DNA of 37,443 bases from Acidobacteriota bacterium (GTDB taxonomy: Bacteria > Acidobacteriota > Terriglobia > Bryobacterales > Bryobacteraceae). The DNA is taken from positions 1 through 37,443 of the forward strand of contig CANIVU010000088.1 of assembly GCA_947470805.1 (NCBI GenBank). Direction: 5' to 3'. A program made the translations under genes and the position numbers. Shown here in pieces: positions 1 to 8,372 of the stretch. The stretch's first letter is position 1, and each line of letters starts with the position of its first letter. Below the pieces are notes generated by a model, which saw only the letters and a program-made list of their open reading frames with translations, searched no databases and had not been told where the DNA came from.

Positions 1-23
1 GCATTATATGTGAGGGCCCCGGA

Positions 24-1325
24 TCAGCGCTCCTTCTTCTTTTTCTTGTTGGCATCGCGGCCGGCGTGGCGGCCGGTGCCGTCGCCGGTGTCGAGGATTC
101 CGCCGGCGGGGTTAAGCTTCGCGAGCGCGGCCTGGAGGCGGGCGCGGGCTGGGGCGGCGGCGGTGGCAGGAAGGGGGATTTCTTCGAAGGGCGCTTTGGA
201 CATGTCGAAGAGCTGGCCGTCCTGGTCGAGCTTATACTTAGCGTCGCGGACGTACCACATGCGGGCGAGTTGGATGAAGATCCATTCGCGGGGCTGGCCT
301 TTTTTGCCCTGAATTTGCGGGGCAAAGGTGCGGCCATCGATCACGGTTTTGGCGGGGAGGGGGGCACCGGCGAGTTCGGCGAAGGTGGGGTGGAAATCGG
401 TGGAATCGATGAGATCAGCGGTGACTTTGCCGGCGGGGGTTTTGCCGGGCCAGTTGACGATGAGGGGAACGTTGGCACCACCTTCGAGCATGGAGCCTTT
501 TTCGCCGGAGATGCGCCGGCCACCGATGGTGGAGGATGCGGCATAGTGGCCGCCGGTGCCGTTGTCGCCGACGAAGACGATGAGGGTATTTTCGCGGAGT
601 TTGAGGCGGTCGAGTTCGGCGACCAACTGGCCGACGAGTTTATCCATGTAGCGGATGTTGTCGGGGTAGTAGTCCTTCGTATCAGGCGCGCTGTCGGGCG
701 TGGGGAGAATTTCGGCGTGGACGTGGGAGAGGGAGTAGTAGGCGAAGAACGGCCGGTCTTTGTGGCGAGTGATGAAATCGACCAGGAAGCGGTGCATCAC
801 GTCGGGGAGATACTCTTTGTCGGCGAGTTTGACGGTTTCGCCGTTGCGCAGGTATTTCCGGCCTTTGTCCTGGGTGTTCCAATAGGTGCCGCTACCGGTG
901 AATTTCAGATACTCGTCGAAGCCGAATTCGGCGGGACCCAAGGGGAGCTGGCCCCACTTGCCGACCATGGCGGAGACGTAGCCGGCCTGTTTGAGGACTT
1001 TGGGCGTCATGGTTTCGACTTCGGGCTTCATGAGCCCGGTGGCGTCCTGGTTGGTAGCGCCGGTGCGGAAAGCATAACGGCCAGTGAGGATGAGGGCGCG
1101 GGAGGGGCCGCATAGGGGGGCGGTGTAGGCGTTGGTGTAGCGGGTGCCGGCGGCGGCGAGACGGTCGATGTTCGGGGTGCGGAGATGGTCGGCACCGTAG
1201 CAGCTGACGCCGTTGATGCCGAGATCGTCAGCGAGGATGAAGACGATGTTGGGTTTTTTGGCGGGGGGCTGGGCCCAGGTGGAGACGGAGGCAGCGGCGG
1301 CGGCGAGGAATGCTCTACGAGTCAT
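24..1325 (-). CDS. Exported type I sulfatase (formylglycine-dependent)
   Basis: This 433-residue protein is a family S1 sulfatase that should hydrolyse sulfate esters on glycans or aryl compounds. The CxPSR maturation motif is present as CGPSR, with Cys72 the residue normally converted to formylglycine. An early metal-binding Asp pair follows LADD (residues 33-34). The N-terminus MTRRAFLAAAAASVSTWA looks like a short twin-arginine-type signal peptide ending near residue 18, so the enzyme is probably periplasmic. The length suits a compact S1 enzyme. The last residues are unusually basic, with five consecutive lysines before the final ER. It lies 78 bp downstream of the winged-helix regulator on the same strand, and that gap carries a repeated GCAACGG motif. 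The maturation enzyme is not in the window. Substrate cannot be told from sequence alone. Confidence 0.9.
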   Translation of the reverse strand: MTRRAFLAAAAASVSTWAQPPAKKPNIVFILADDLGINGVSCYGADHLRTPNIDRLAAAGTRYTNAYTAPLCGPSRALILTGRYAFRTGATNQDATGLMKPEVETMTPKVLKQAGYVSAMVGKWGQLPLGPAEFGFDEYLKFTGSGTYWNTQDKGRKYLRNGETVKLADKEYLPDVMHRFLVDFITRHKDRPFFAYYSLSHVHAEILPTPDSAPDTKDYYPDNIRYMDKLVGQLVAELDRLKLRENTLIVFVGDNGTGGHYAASSTIGGRRISGEKGSMLEGGANVPLIVNWPGKTPAGKVTADLIDSTDFHPTFAELAGAPLPAKTVIDGRTFAPQIQGKKGQPREWIFIQLARMWYVRDAKYKLDQDGQLFDMSKAPFEEIPLPATAAAPARARLQAALAKLNPAGGILDTGDGTGRHAGRDANKKKKKER

Positions 1326-1382
1326 AGCGTACTTTCATTGATAGCAGTCCGCTATGGGTGTTGAACAGTGGCGCAGGGGTGT

Positions 1383-1402
1383 CGCAACGGTTGTTGCAAC
1401 GG
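1383..1402. promoter_or_regulatory. Candidate operator A: repeated GCAACGG motif
   Basis: Two copies of GCAACGG lie 12 bp apart (starting at 1384 and 1396). GCAAC and GTTGC arms also allow a small inverted repeat. The ten bases GCAACGGTTG recur on the other side of the adjacent regulator gene at 2745-2754. The site ends two bases before the regulator's stop codon and 58 bp upstream of the sulfatase start. I infer a binding site, possibly for the regulator encoded next to it. Confidence 0.45.
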
Positions 1403-1403
1403 A

Positions 1404-2702
1404 CTATTTTTCAAGGACATAGTGGGCGGCATAGCCGCAGGAGAGGGGGAGGCTGTCCTCGGCGGTGCAGCGGACGACGAGTTGGTAGGCGCTGGGGAAA
1501 CCGGGGAGACCATCCTGGCGGAAGTGGTTTTTGAGGTCCTGGAGGCGTTCGGGAGAGGAGAAGAATTCCATGGCGCCTTGGGTGCCGACCTGGGAGACGC
1601 CAGAGACGATGAGGGTACGGCGCGGTTCGCCGGGAGTGCCATCGGAGGGGAGGACGGTGAGGAGGCCATAGACCTGGGCCGGTTCACCGGGGCGGCCTTC
1701 GCGGCGGGAGAAAGCGGGCGGATCGGAGGCGGGTTTCTGGCGATCGCGGATGACGAGTCGGCTGGTGGCGGGATCCTGGACGACGGTGAGGCGGCCGCGG
1801 CTGAGGAGGTGGGCGGCGGCGAAGGAGTTGATGGGGTCGCCAAAGAGGATGACGTTGCGATTGCGGAAACTGGCGAGGGGGGCTGAGCGTTCGGGGAAGA
1901 TCTGGTAGTGGGCGCCGAAGGAGCGCAGGGTGGAGGAGACGGCGGCGGCGCCTCCGACAACACCGAGGTTGGCGACGTTGGGGGCGGGGCGCATGGAGAG
2001 GGTGGCGCCGTCGGGAAGGGGGTTGGATTTGCGGTAGAGGGACTGGATTTCGGGGGGAGTGGAGAAGGTGGGGAGATCGCTATCGGGGGAGAAGCCGCCG
2101 GGGCGGACGAGCATGTGGAAATTGGAGGCGACGCAGATGAGGACGTTGGCTTGCGCGGTGGCGAGCGGGCCCCAGGCTTCATGGAGGATGGAGTTGGCGG
2201 GGGAGGCGGCGGGGGTTGCGGGCCAGAATAGGCGCATGAGGAGGGCGCCGAGGAGGAACGTCAGGGCCGGAATGAGGAAAGAAGGACGGGCGGGCGGAGG
2301 TGGGGCGGGCTCGGGCTGGAGTTCCGGGGCGGAGGGCGGAGCAGGGGGCGGGGCTTGATCGTGAAAGCGAAAGATGGGGACGTAGGAGCCCTTGGGGAGA
2401 TCGATACGGACATCGCTGGCGGCGAGTTCGCCGGCGTAGACTTCGTCGAGCTTGTGGCGGAGTTCGAAGGCGCGGCGGCGGACGGAGGAGTCCGCAGTGG
2501 GGGAGTAGGACGGGTGGCGGCCGAGGGCTTCAACGCCGATGGAGTACTCTTTGATTTCGGCGGCGCGGCCGGCGATTTCGAGTTCGCAGACGTAGCGGAG
2601 GAAGTTCTTGAGCTGTTCGCTGCGGGAGAAGGTTTGGCTCTCCAGAACGCTGGCAAGCGCCTGTTCTCGTTCCTCTCTCGCCGGAGCTACAGGCCTATTC
2701 AT
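1404..2702 (-). CDS. Membrane-anchored winged-helix regulator (module A)
   Basis: This 432-residue protein is predicted to be a one-component transmembrane regulator. Residues 10-115 form a winged-helix-like domain with the conserved run IKEYSIGVEALGR, then DSSVRRRAFELRHKL and IDLPKGSYVPIF. This resembles the N-terminal domain of proteins often annotated as adenylate-cyclase-like or CadC-like regulators. A proline-rich linker (about 117-139) leads to one hydrophobic segment (about 140-160), then an extracytoplasmic domain of about 270 residues. That C-terminal domain is shared with the protein at 17028-18245 (for example LIVSGVSQVGTQGAMEFF here). It is divergent from the TonB receptor at 2840 and upstream of a sulfatase. 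The DNA-binding role is inferred from family resemblance; the ligand is unknown. Confidence 0.72.
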   Translation of the reverse strand: MNRPVAPAREEREQALASVLESQTFSRSEQLKNFLRYVCELEIAGRAAEIKEYSIGVEALGRHPSYSPTADSSVRRRAFELRHKLDEVYAGELAASDVRIDLPKGSYVPIFRFHDQAPPPAPPSAPELQPEPAPPPPARPSFLIPALTFLLGALLMRLFWPATPAASPANSILHEAWGPLATAQANVLICVASNFHMLVRPGGFSPDSDLPTFSTPPEIQSLYRKSNPLPDGATLSMRPAPNVANLGVVGGAAAVSSTLRSFGAHYQIFPERSAPLASFRNRNVILFGDPINSFAAAHLLSRGRLTVVQDPATSRLVIRDRQKPASDPPAFSRREGRPGEPAQVYGLLTVLPSDGTPGEPRRTLIVSGVSQVGTQGAMEFFSSPERLQDLKNHFRQDGLPGFPSAYQLVVRCTAEDSLPLSCGYAAHYVLEK

Positions 2703-2730
2703 CTTGGTTTCTTAAGAGGATACAGGAATC

Positions 2731-2756
2731 CGCAACGGGTTGCAGCAACGGTTGCG
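2731..2756. promoter_or_regulatory. Candidate operator B: GCAACGG repeat with dyad symmetry
   Basis: This 26-bp element begins with CGCAACGGG and ends with CAACGGTTGCG. The outer arms CGCAAC and GTTGCG are perfect inverted repeats, and GCAACGG occurs twice, 13 bp apart. It lies 29 bp upstream of the regulator start and 83 bp upstream of the TonB receptor start. A weak -10-like TATCCT on the minus strand (2717-2722) would place the element over the -35 region of the regulator promoter. GCAACGGTTG is shared with the element at 1383-1402. Autoregulation is inferred. Confidence 0.5.
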
Positions 2757-2769
2757 AGACCGAGCGGCC

Positions 2770-2813
2770 ACTTCTTTTTGGGTTTTTCTCATGATGTGAT
2801 GGGTAAAAGAAGT
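2770..2813. repeat. Inverted repeat in the receptor leader region
   Basis: ACTTCTTTT at 2770-2778 is perfectly complementary to AAAAGAAGT at 2805-2813, with a 26-nt loop. It lies just upstream of the ribosome-binding site of the TonB receptor. It could be an operator or a leader hairpin. The A/T-rich arms stand out against the GC-rich surroundings. No function is assigned. Confidence 0.4.
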
Positions 2814-2839
2814 TCATTTTGGGTGCTTGAGGGAGTTCC

Positions 2840-5800
2840 ATGACGAACAGCCGAATTGGGTTGGCGGTGGTGATTTTGTGGGCGGGCGCGATGGGTCTGT
2901 TGGCGCAGGAATCGCGCGGGGTGATCGCGGGCCGGGTGAGCGACAGCACGGACGCGGCGGTGGCCGGGGCGCGGGTCCAGGCGTCGAACGTGGAGACAGG
3001 AATTGTGACGACGGCGGTGAGCGGAGATGGCGGGGGATACCGGTTGCCGTTCTTGATCCCGGGGACGTATCAGGTGACGGCGGAGTTTGCGGGGTTCAAG
3101 AAGGTATCGATGGACGGCGTGGAGGTCCGGGTGGGCGAGACGTTGGACCTGGCTCTGCGGCTGGAGGTGGGGAATGTGGCGGACACGGTGGAGGTGAGCG
3201 GGGCGGCGCCGTTGCTCGAATCGGGCACGGCATCGATGGGGACGTTTATGGACTCGCGGCGGCTGCAGGAGTTGCCACAGCGGGGGGGGAACCCAATGGA
3301 ACTGGCGCGACTGGCGCCGCAAGTGGTGAACCTGACGAATTTGCGGGCGCTGAAGGCGTCGTCGCCAAGCGGGACGTCGCAGATGGCGGTGAGCGGCGGG
3401 CCGCGGTTCAGCACGGAGTTTCAGATTGACGGGATCAGCAACACGACGGCGGATTTGGGGGACGGGCGGGTGCGGGTGGCGTTCATTCCGCCCTCGAGCG
3501 CGGTGAGCGAGTTCCGGATGGAGGTGTCCCCGTATGATTCGACGTTCGGGCATACGCCGGGGGCGACGGTGAACATCAGCACGAAGAGCGGGACCAATCA
3601 GATCCATGGCGATTTGCGGTACTGGTTCCGGAACTCGGCGCTGGACGCGCCGAACTGGTTTGAGAACCGGAACGGGACGAAGCCCGCGATCTATCAGGAC
3701 AACCGGTACGGGGCTTCGGCGGGCGGGCCGGTGTGGATTCCGAAGGTGTACGACGGGCACAACCGGACCTTTTGGTTCTATGCGTATGAGGGGAACCAGT
3801 GGGGGCGGCCGACATCGTCGACGAATACGGTGCCGACGCTGGCGCAGCGGAACGGGGATTTTTCGGCGTTGTTGACGATCCCCAACGGGAGCCGGTACCA
3901 GATCTACGACCCGTTTACGACGCGGGCGGCGGCCAATGGGCGGTTTCAACGGGACCCGATTGTGGGGAATGTCATTCCGCGGAGCCGCCTGGACGCGGTG
4001 GGGCTGAACCTGGTGAATCTGTTCCCGGCGCCGAATATCGCAGGGCGGAACGACGGGACGAATAATCACTTCTACTCCGATGTGCGGAAGCAGGAGTACA
4101 ACACGCAGTTCGGGCGCATGGACCATCAGTTCCGGGAGGGACACCGGATCTTCTTCCGGGCGCACGATTACGACTGGATCAGCGGGCAAGACCGGTATGG
4201 GCTGCCGGTTTCGCGGTTCAATACGCGGTCCGGGCGGCGGGGATTGGCGTTGGACGATGTGCTGATTTTGAGCCCGACGATGGTGTTGAATTTGCGCTAC
4301 GGGCTTTCCTATGGGGACATGGGCGAGGCGCGGGACACGCAGGGGACGGACTTAACGACGCTGGGGTTTTCGAAGGCACTGGCGAGTTTGGTGGACCCGA
4401 CGTTATCCACGGTGCCGCGGATGCGGGCTGGGGCATATTCGCCGTTGGCTGAGTGGAGCAACGGGGACGGGGCGAACAGCACGATTGCGCATACGGTGCA
4501 GGCAAACTTCACGAATACGCGGGGCGCGCACACGCTTCGGTATGGCTTGGACGCGCGGTTGTACCGCGGCTTCGGGACGCGGATTCCGCTGGCGAATTCG
4601 CCGGATTTGAACTACTCGAACGCGTTTACGCGCGGCCCGTTAGACAATTCGGCGGCGGCGGCAATCGGGCAGGAGTTGGCGTCGATGCTGTTCGGGATTC
4701 CGGATGGACAGATGGAGCGGACGGCGACGTCGGCGTTTCAAGACCTGTATTTCGCGCCGTTTTTCCAGGACGACTGGCGAGTGAACTCGCGACTGACGCT
4801 GAACCTGGGGTTGCGGTACGAGTATGAGACACCGTTGACGGAGCGGTTCGACCGATTGGTGGCGGGGTACGACGTGACGGTGCCGAATCCAGTGGACGGG
4901 CCGGCGCGGGCGGTGTATGCACTTAACCCGATTCCGGAGATTGCTCCGGCGGCGTTCCGGTCCATGGGCGGGTTGCGCTTCGTGGGGCAGAACGGGAATG
5001 GCCGGAGCCCGTTCCGGGGGGAGAAGGACAACGTGCTGGTGCGGGCGGGGCTGGCGTACAAGGTGGCGAAGAACACCGTGGTGCGGGCGGGGTACGGGAC
5101 GTATTTTGACAGCATCGGCACGTACCGGACGATTCCGCAGCAGACGGGGTTCAGCCAGTCGACGCCGATCCAGTCATCGCTCGACAACGGGCTGACGTAC
5201 GTAGCGCGGAACGCGAATCCCTTCCCGCAGGGGCTGATTCCGGTGCAGGGCTCGACGGCGGGGCTGGCGACGAGTCTGGGGCAGGGGTTTTCGTACTACG
5301 ATCCGAACCTGAAGCAGGGGTACTCGCAGCGGTGGTCGTTCAACGTGCAGCAGATGCTGCCGGCGCAGGTGATGGTGGAGGCGGCATATGTGGCCAACCG
5401 GGGCACGCGGCTGGCGATTTCGCGGGATTTCAACTCGATTCCGAACCAGTATTTGAGCCGGGCGGGGGCGCGGGATACAGCGGTGATCGGGTCGTTGTCG
5501 CAGCAGTTGCCGAACCCGTATTTCGGGCTGGCGCCTTCGTACACGAGGACAATTACGCGGGGGAATCTGTTGCGCCCGTATCCGCAGTTCGGCAACTTGA
5601 GCGCGGTAGTGCCGGATGGCTATTCCTGGTACCACTCGCTGCAGTTGCGGGCGGAGCGGCGGATGCGGAACGGGCTGAGCCTGCAGGCGTCGTATGTATG
5701 GTCGAAGTTCATGGAAGCGATTGAGTATTTGAACGCGGCGGATGAACGGCCGTATGAGGTGATTGCGGACAATGACCGGCCGCACCGGATTTCGGCGAGC

Positions 5801-6307
5801 GGGATCTGGGAACTGCCGGTGGGGCGTGGGCGGCGGTATGGGGGGACGATTCCGAAGGCTTTGGATTTGGTAGCGGGAGGGTGGCAGTTGAATGGCGTGG
5901 TGATTGTGCAATCGGGGCCACCGCTGGGTTTTGGGAATTCGATTCTGCTGGGCGATCTGAAGTCGGTGCCGCTTGCAGGCAGTGAGCGAAGCGTGGACCG
6001 GTGGTTCCGGACGGAGGCGTTTGTGCGGGACGCGAGCCTGCAGTTGCAGTCCAACCGGGTGCAGCTGCCGCTGCGGTTCAGCGGGATCCGGGGAGATGGG
6101 CAGCGGGCGTGGGACTGGTCGCTGTTCAAGACGTTCCCGGTGACGGAGCTGGTGAAGGTACAGTTCCGCGCGGAGGTCTACAATGCTTTTAACCAGGCGA
6201 GTTTCAACGCGCCGAACCGGAACCCGACAAGCGGGGCGTTTGGCACGGTGACGGATACACAATCGGAAGCGCGCAACTGGCAGTTTTCGCTGTTCGTGAA
6301 GTTTTAG
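2840..6307 (+). CDS. TonB-dependent receptor with carboxypeptidase-regulatory-like domain (module A)
   Basis: This 1155-residue outer-membrane receptor is likely to import a large substrate such as an oligosaccharide, powered by TonB. Residues 1-22 are a signal peptide ending at LLAQ. A carboxypeptidase-regulatory-like beta-sandwich follows (about 26-112). The plug domain (about 115-255) contains FQIDGIS and GATVNISTKSGTN, and the rest is a long beta-barrel. The protein ends in FSLFVKF, with the terminal aromatic residue expected for barrel assembly. The start is supported by GAGGGAG four bases before the ATG. The sulfatase gene follows 16 bp after the stop, so the two are probably co-transcribed. 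Codons are strongly G-ending. Acidobacteria carry many such receptors; the substrate is not visible. Confidence 0.9.
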   Translation: MTNSRIGLAVVILWAGAMGLLAQESRGVIAGRVSDSTDAAVAGARVQASNVETGIVTTAVSGDGGGYRLPFLIPGTYQVTAEFAGFKKVSMDGVEVRVGETLDLALRLEVGNVADTVEVSGAAPLLESGTASMGTFMDSRRLQELPQRGGNPMELARLAPQVVNLTNLRALKASSPSGTSQMAVSGGPRFSTEFQIDGISNTTADLGDGRVRVAFIPPSSAVSEFRMEVSPYDSTFGHTPGATVNISTKSGTNQIHGDLRYWFRNSALDAPNWFENRNGTKPAIYQDNRYGASAGGPVWIPKVYDGHNRTFWFYAYEGNQWGRPTSSTNTVPTLAQRNGDFSALLTIPNGSRYQIYDPFTTRAAANGRFQRDPIVGNVIPRSRLDAVGLNLVNLFPAPNIAGRNDGTNNHFYSDVRKQEYNTQFGRMDHQFREGHRIFFRAHDYDWISGQDRYGLPVSRFNTRSGRRGLALDDVLILSPTMVLNLRYGLSYGDMGEARDTQGTDLTTLGFSKALASLVDPTLSTVPRMRAGAYSPLAEWSNGDGANSTIAHTVQANFTNTRGAHTLRYGLDARLYRGFGTRIPLANSPDLNYSNAFTRGPLDNSAAAAIGQELASMLFGIPDGQMERTATSAFQDLYFAPFFQDDWRVNSRLTLNLGLRYEYETPLTERFDRLVAGYDVTVPNPVDGPARAVYALNPIPEIAPAAFRSMGGLRFVGQNGNGRSPFRGEKDNVLVRAGLAYKVAKNTVVRAGYGTYFDSIGTYRTIPQQTGFSQSTPIQSSLDNGLTYVARNANPFPQGLIPVQGSTAGLATSLGQGFSYYDPNLKQGYSQRWSFNVQQMLPAQVMVEAAYVANRGTRLAISRDFNSIPNQYLSRAGARDTAVIGSLSQQLPNPYFGLAPSYTRTITRGNLLRPYPQFGNLSAVVPDGYSWYHSLQLRAERRMRNGLSLQASYVWSKFMEAIEYLNAADERPYEVIADNDRPHRISASGIWELPVGRGRRYGGTIPKALDLVAGGWQLNGVVIVQSGPPLGFGNSILLGDLKSVPLAGSERSVDRWFRTEAFVRDASLQLQSNRVQLPLRFSGIRGDGQRAWDWSLFKTFPVTELVKVQFRAEVYNAFNQASFNAPNRNPTSGAFGTVTDTQSEARNWQFSLFVKF

Positions 6308-6323
6308 TGGAAATAGGAAGACG

Positions 6324-7757
6324 ATGAATTCAATGACCCGTAGGCAGCTGTTTTTTCATGGGACGGTGGGGCTGGCGCTGCGCGCCGCTGAGCCGAAGAA
6401 GCGGCCGAATGTGCTGTTTTTCGCCGTGGACGACCTGCGTCCGGAGTTGGGGTGTTATGGCGTGGCGGGTATCAAGAGCCCGAACATCGACCGGCTGGCG
6501 AAGCGGGGCATGGTGTTTGAACGGGCGTACTGTCAGCAGGCGGTATGTTCGCCGTCGCGGACCAGCCTGATGACGGGCGCGCGGCCGGATTCGACGACGG
6601 TGTGGGACCTGGTGACGCACTTCCGGAAGGCGATGCCGGAGGTGGTGACGCTGACACAGCACTTCAAGCAGAACGGATATTTTGTGCAGGGGATGGGGAA
6701 GATTTTCCATCCGGGCTACGACGATGAGCGGAGTTGGAGCGTGCCGTGGCAGACGCCGAAGGCGCCGACGTACGCGAAGGTGAAGGGGCCGGACGAGAAA
6801 GACGAGGACAAGCCCAAGCAGAAGGACGGCCCGGCGTATGAGGCGGGCGAGGTTGCCGATGATTTCTACAAAGACGGGCAGGTGGCCAATCTGGCGGTGA
6901 AGACGCTGCAGGGATTGAAGGGGAAATCGGAACCGTTCTTTCTGGCGGTGGGATTCGCCAAGCCGCATCTGCCGTTTGTTTCGCCGAAGAAGTATTGGGA
7001 TCTGTATGACGCGGCAAAGATTCCGATGGCGGCGAATCCCTACCGGCCAAAGGGCGCGCCGGAGTTTGCGTTGACCAATAGCGGCGAGCTGCGGAACTAT
7101 CCAGGAATGCCGGCGGAGGGGGCGATTCCGCCGGAGCTGGCGCGGAAGTTGAAGCATGGCTACTACGCGGCGGTGAGCTACACGGATGCGCAGATTGGGA
7201 AGGTGCTGGACGAGTTGGACCGGCAGGGGTTGGCGGAGAATACGGTGATCGTGCTGTGGGGCGACCATGGGTGGAAGCTGGGCGAGCACGGCGAATGGTG
7301 CAAGCACAGCAACGTGGAAAACGACACGAACGCGCCACTATTGATGTCCGCGCCAGGGATGAAGGCGGCCGGGAAACACAGCCGGGCGCTGGTGGAGTTT
7401 GTGGATATTTACCCGACGCTGGCGGACCTGGCGGGGCTGCCGTTGCCGGCGCATTTGGAGGGTACGAGTTTTAAGCCGCTGCTGGATAACCCGGGCCGCG
7501 CGTGGAAGCCGGCGGCATTCAGCCAGTATCCGCGCGGGCAGAAGTTGATGGGCTATTCGATGCGGACAGACCGGTATCGCTTTACGGTATGGGTGGGGCG
7601 GAACGATCATTCGCGGATTGAGGCCGTGGAGCTATACGACCAGCAGACGGATCCGCAGGAGAATACGAACATTGCCAAACAGCAGCCGAAGCTGGTGGGC
7701 GAACTGATGGAGCAGTGGCGCGCCGGGTGGCAGGGCGTGAAGAAGGGGATGGGCTGA
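6324..7757 (+). CDS. Iduronate-2-sulfatase-like sulfatase
   Basis: This 477-residue S1 sulfatase carries CSPSR, with Cys75 as the formylglycine site, and a metal-binding Asp pair at residues 36-37. The stretches ELGCYGV, THFRKAMPEVVTLTQHFK and GKIFHPG are typical of the iduronate-2-sulfatase-like group (often called S1_7), so a sulfated sugar is the probable substrate. MTRRQLFFHG at residues 4-13 resembles a twin-arginine signal, although the hydrophobic stretch is short. An AGGAAG-like ribosome-binding site precedes the start. It sits directly behind the TonB receptor. Its stop codon abuts the stop of the opposing gene at 7758, with no base between them. The preferred sulfate position cannot be read from the sequence. 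Confidence 0.9.
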   Translation: MNSMTRRQLFFHGTVGLALRAAEPKKRPNVLFFAVDDLRPELGCYGVAGIKSPNIDRLAKRGMVFERAYCQQAVCSPSRTSLMTGARPDSTTVWDLVTHFRKAMPEVVTLTQHFKQNGYFVQGMGKIFHPGYDDERSWSVPWQTPKAPTYAKVKGPDEKDEDKPKQKDGPAYEAGEVADDFYKDGQVANLAVKTLQGLKGKSEPFFLAVGFAKPHLPFVSPKKYWDLYDAAKIPMAANPYRPKGAPEFALTNSGELRNYPGMPAEGAIPPELARKLKHGYYAAVSYTDAQIGKVLDELDRQGLAENTVIVLWGDHGWKLGEHGEWCKHSNVENDTNAPLLMSAPGMKAAGKHSRALVEFVDIYPTLADLAGLPLPAHLEGTSFKPLLDNPGRAWKPAAFSQYPRGQKLMGYSMRTDRYRFTVWVGRNDHSRIEAVELYDQQTDPQENTNIAKQQPKLVGELMEQWRAGWQGVKKGMG

Positions 7758-8369
7758 TCAGGGTTTTCGCAGGATTTTCGTTCTGAAGAAGCGCTTCAAG
7801 TCCGGGGAGAATTCCAGGATGAGGTTTTCGGCGGCAATCTGGCCTACCTGCTGGTGGCCTAGCTGAAAGCCTTTTTGGCGAATGGAATAATTGTCGGGGT
7901 ACAGGCTGGCGCCGAGATAACCAGCGCCATAGGCGGAGACGATGTTGGAAGGGTCGAAACGGAGCGTGCCTTTGGAATCGGCCTGGACGAAAATGCCGAC
8001 GAGAGCGTGGCCGGTGCGGCGCCAGGGCCCCTTGCAGTCACAGCGCTGATAGCGGGGGTCGTGGCCGAGAGCGGCGGTGCCGAGGGACTGGATGAGATCC
8101 CGGGAGGTACGGGTGACGGCGTTGACGGCCAGGCGGCGGCCGAAGCCTTCGGCGTCTTTGTCCCATTCTTTTGGCCGGTCGGCGAGCTGAGCGCCGAGGG
8201 AGGGGCCGACGGTGCGGAAGAAAGCGCCGGGGGAGGCGAAATCGTTCCGGAGGAAGAGTTCGACGCGCTGGGAGCCGGTGAGAGGGGCGTCCGATTGGGA
8301 GCGGGTGCGCCAGTTGGGATCGGCCTGGGCAAAGACCGGGAGAACAAGGAGGAAGAGGAGAGATTTCAT
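7758..8369 (-). CDS. Exported protein of unknown function
   Basis: I do not assign a function to this 203-residue protein. MKSLLFLLVLPVFAQA is a clear signal peptide. The mature part contains ALGHDPRYQRCDCKGPWRRTG, split here as ALGHDPRY and then RCDCKGPW with two nearby cysteines. Later comes YGAGYLGASLYPDNY, which has a small-residue and aromatic pattern common in acidobacterial envelope proteins. It is the last gene of the exporter operon, three bases after the DUF2147 stop, so it is probably co-expressed with the efflux components. An envelope or outer-membrane location is inferred. Its stop is directly back to back with that of the sulfatase. Confidence 0.75.
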   Translation of the reverse strand: MKSLLFLLVLPVFAQADPNWRTRSQSDAPLTGSQRVELFLRNDFASPGAFFRTVGPSLGAQLADRPKEWDKDAEGFGRRLAVNAVTRTSRDLIQSLGTAALGHDPRYQRCDCKGPWRRTGHALVGIFVQADSKGTLRFDPSNIVSAYGAGYLGASLYPDNYSIRQKGFQLGHQQVGQIAAENLILEFSPDLKRFFRTKILRKP

Positions 8370-8372
8370 TGG

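Noticed and set aside
3-8. Perfect TATAAT on the minus strand at the left edge
   Set aside because: It could be a -10 element, but it overlaps an ATG at 2-4 and there is too little sequence to judge; no -35 is visible.
66-1115. Long plus-strand open frame opposite the first sulfatase
   Set aside because: It is a Gly/Ala/Val/Glu-rich shadow caused by G-ending codons in the real gene; it has no domain or ribosome-binding site, while the opposite frame has clear sulfatase motifs.
2789-4189. Minus-strand open frame opposite the TonB receptor
   Set aside because: It is an Arg/Pro/His-rich shadow without a plausible fold.
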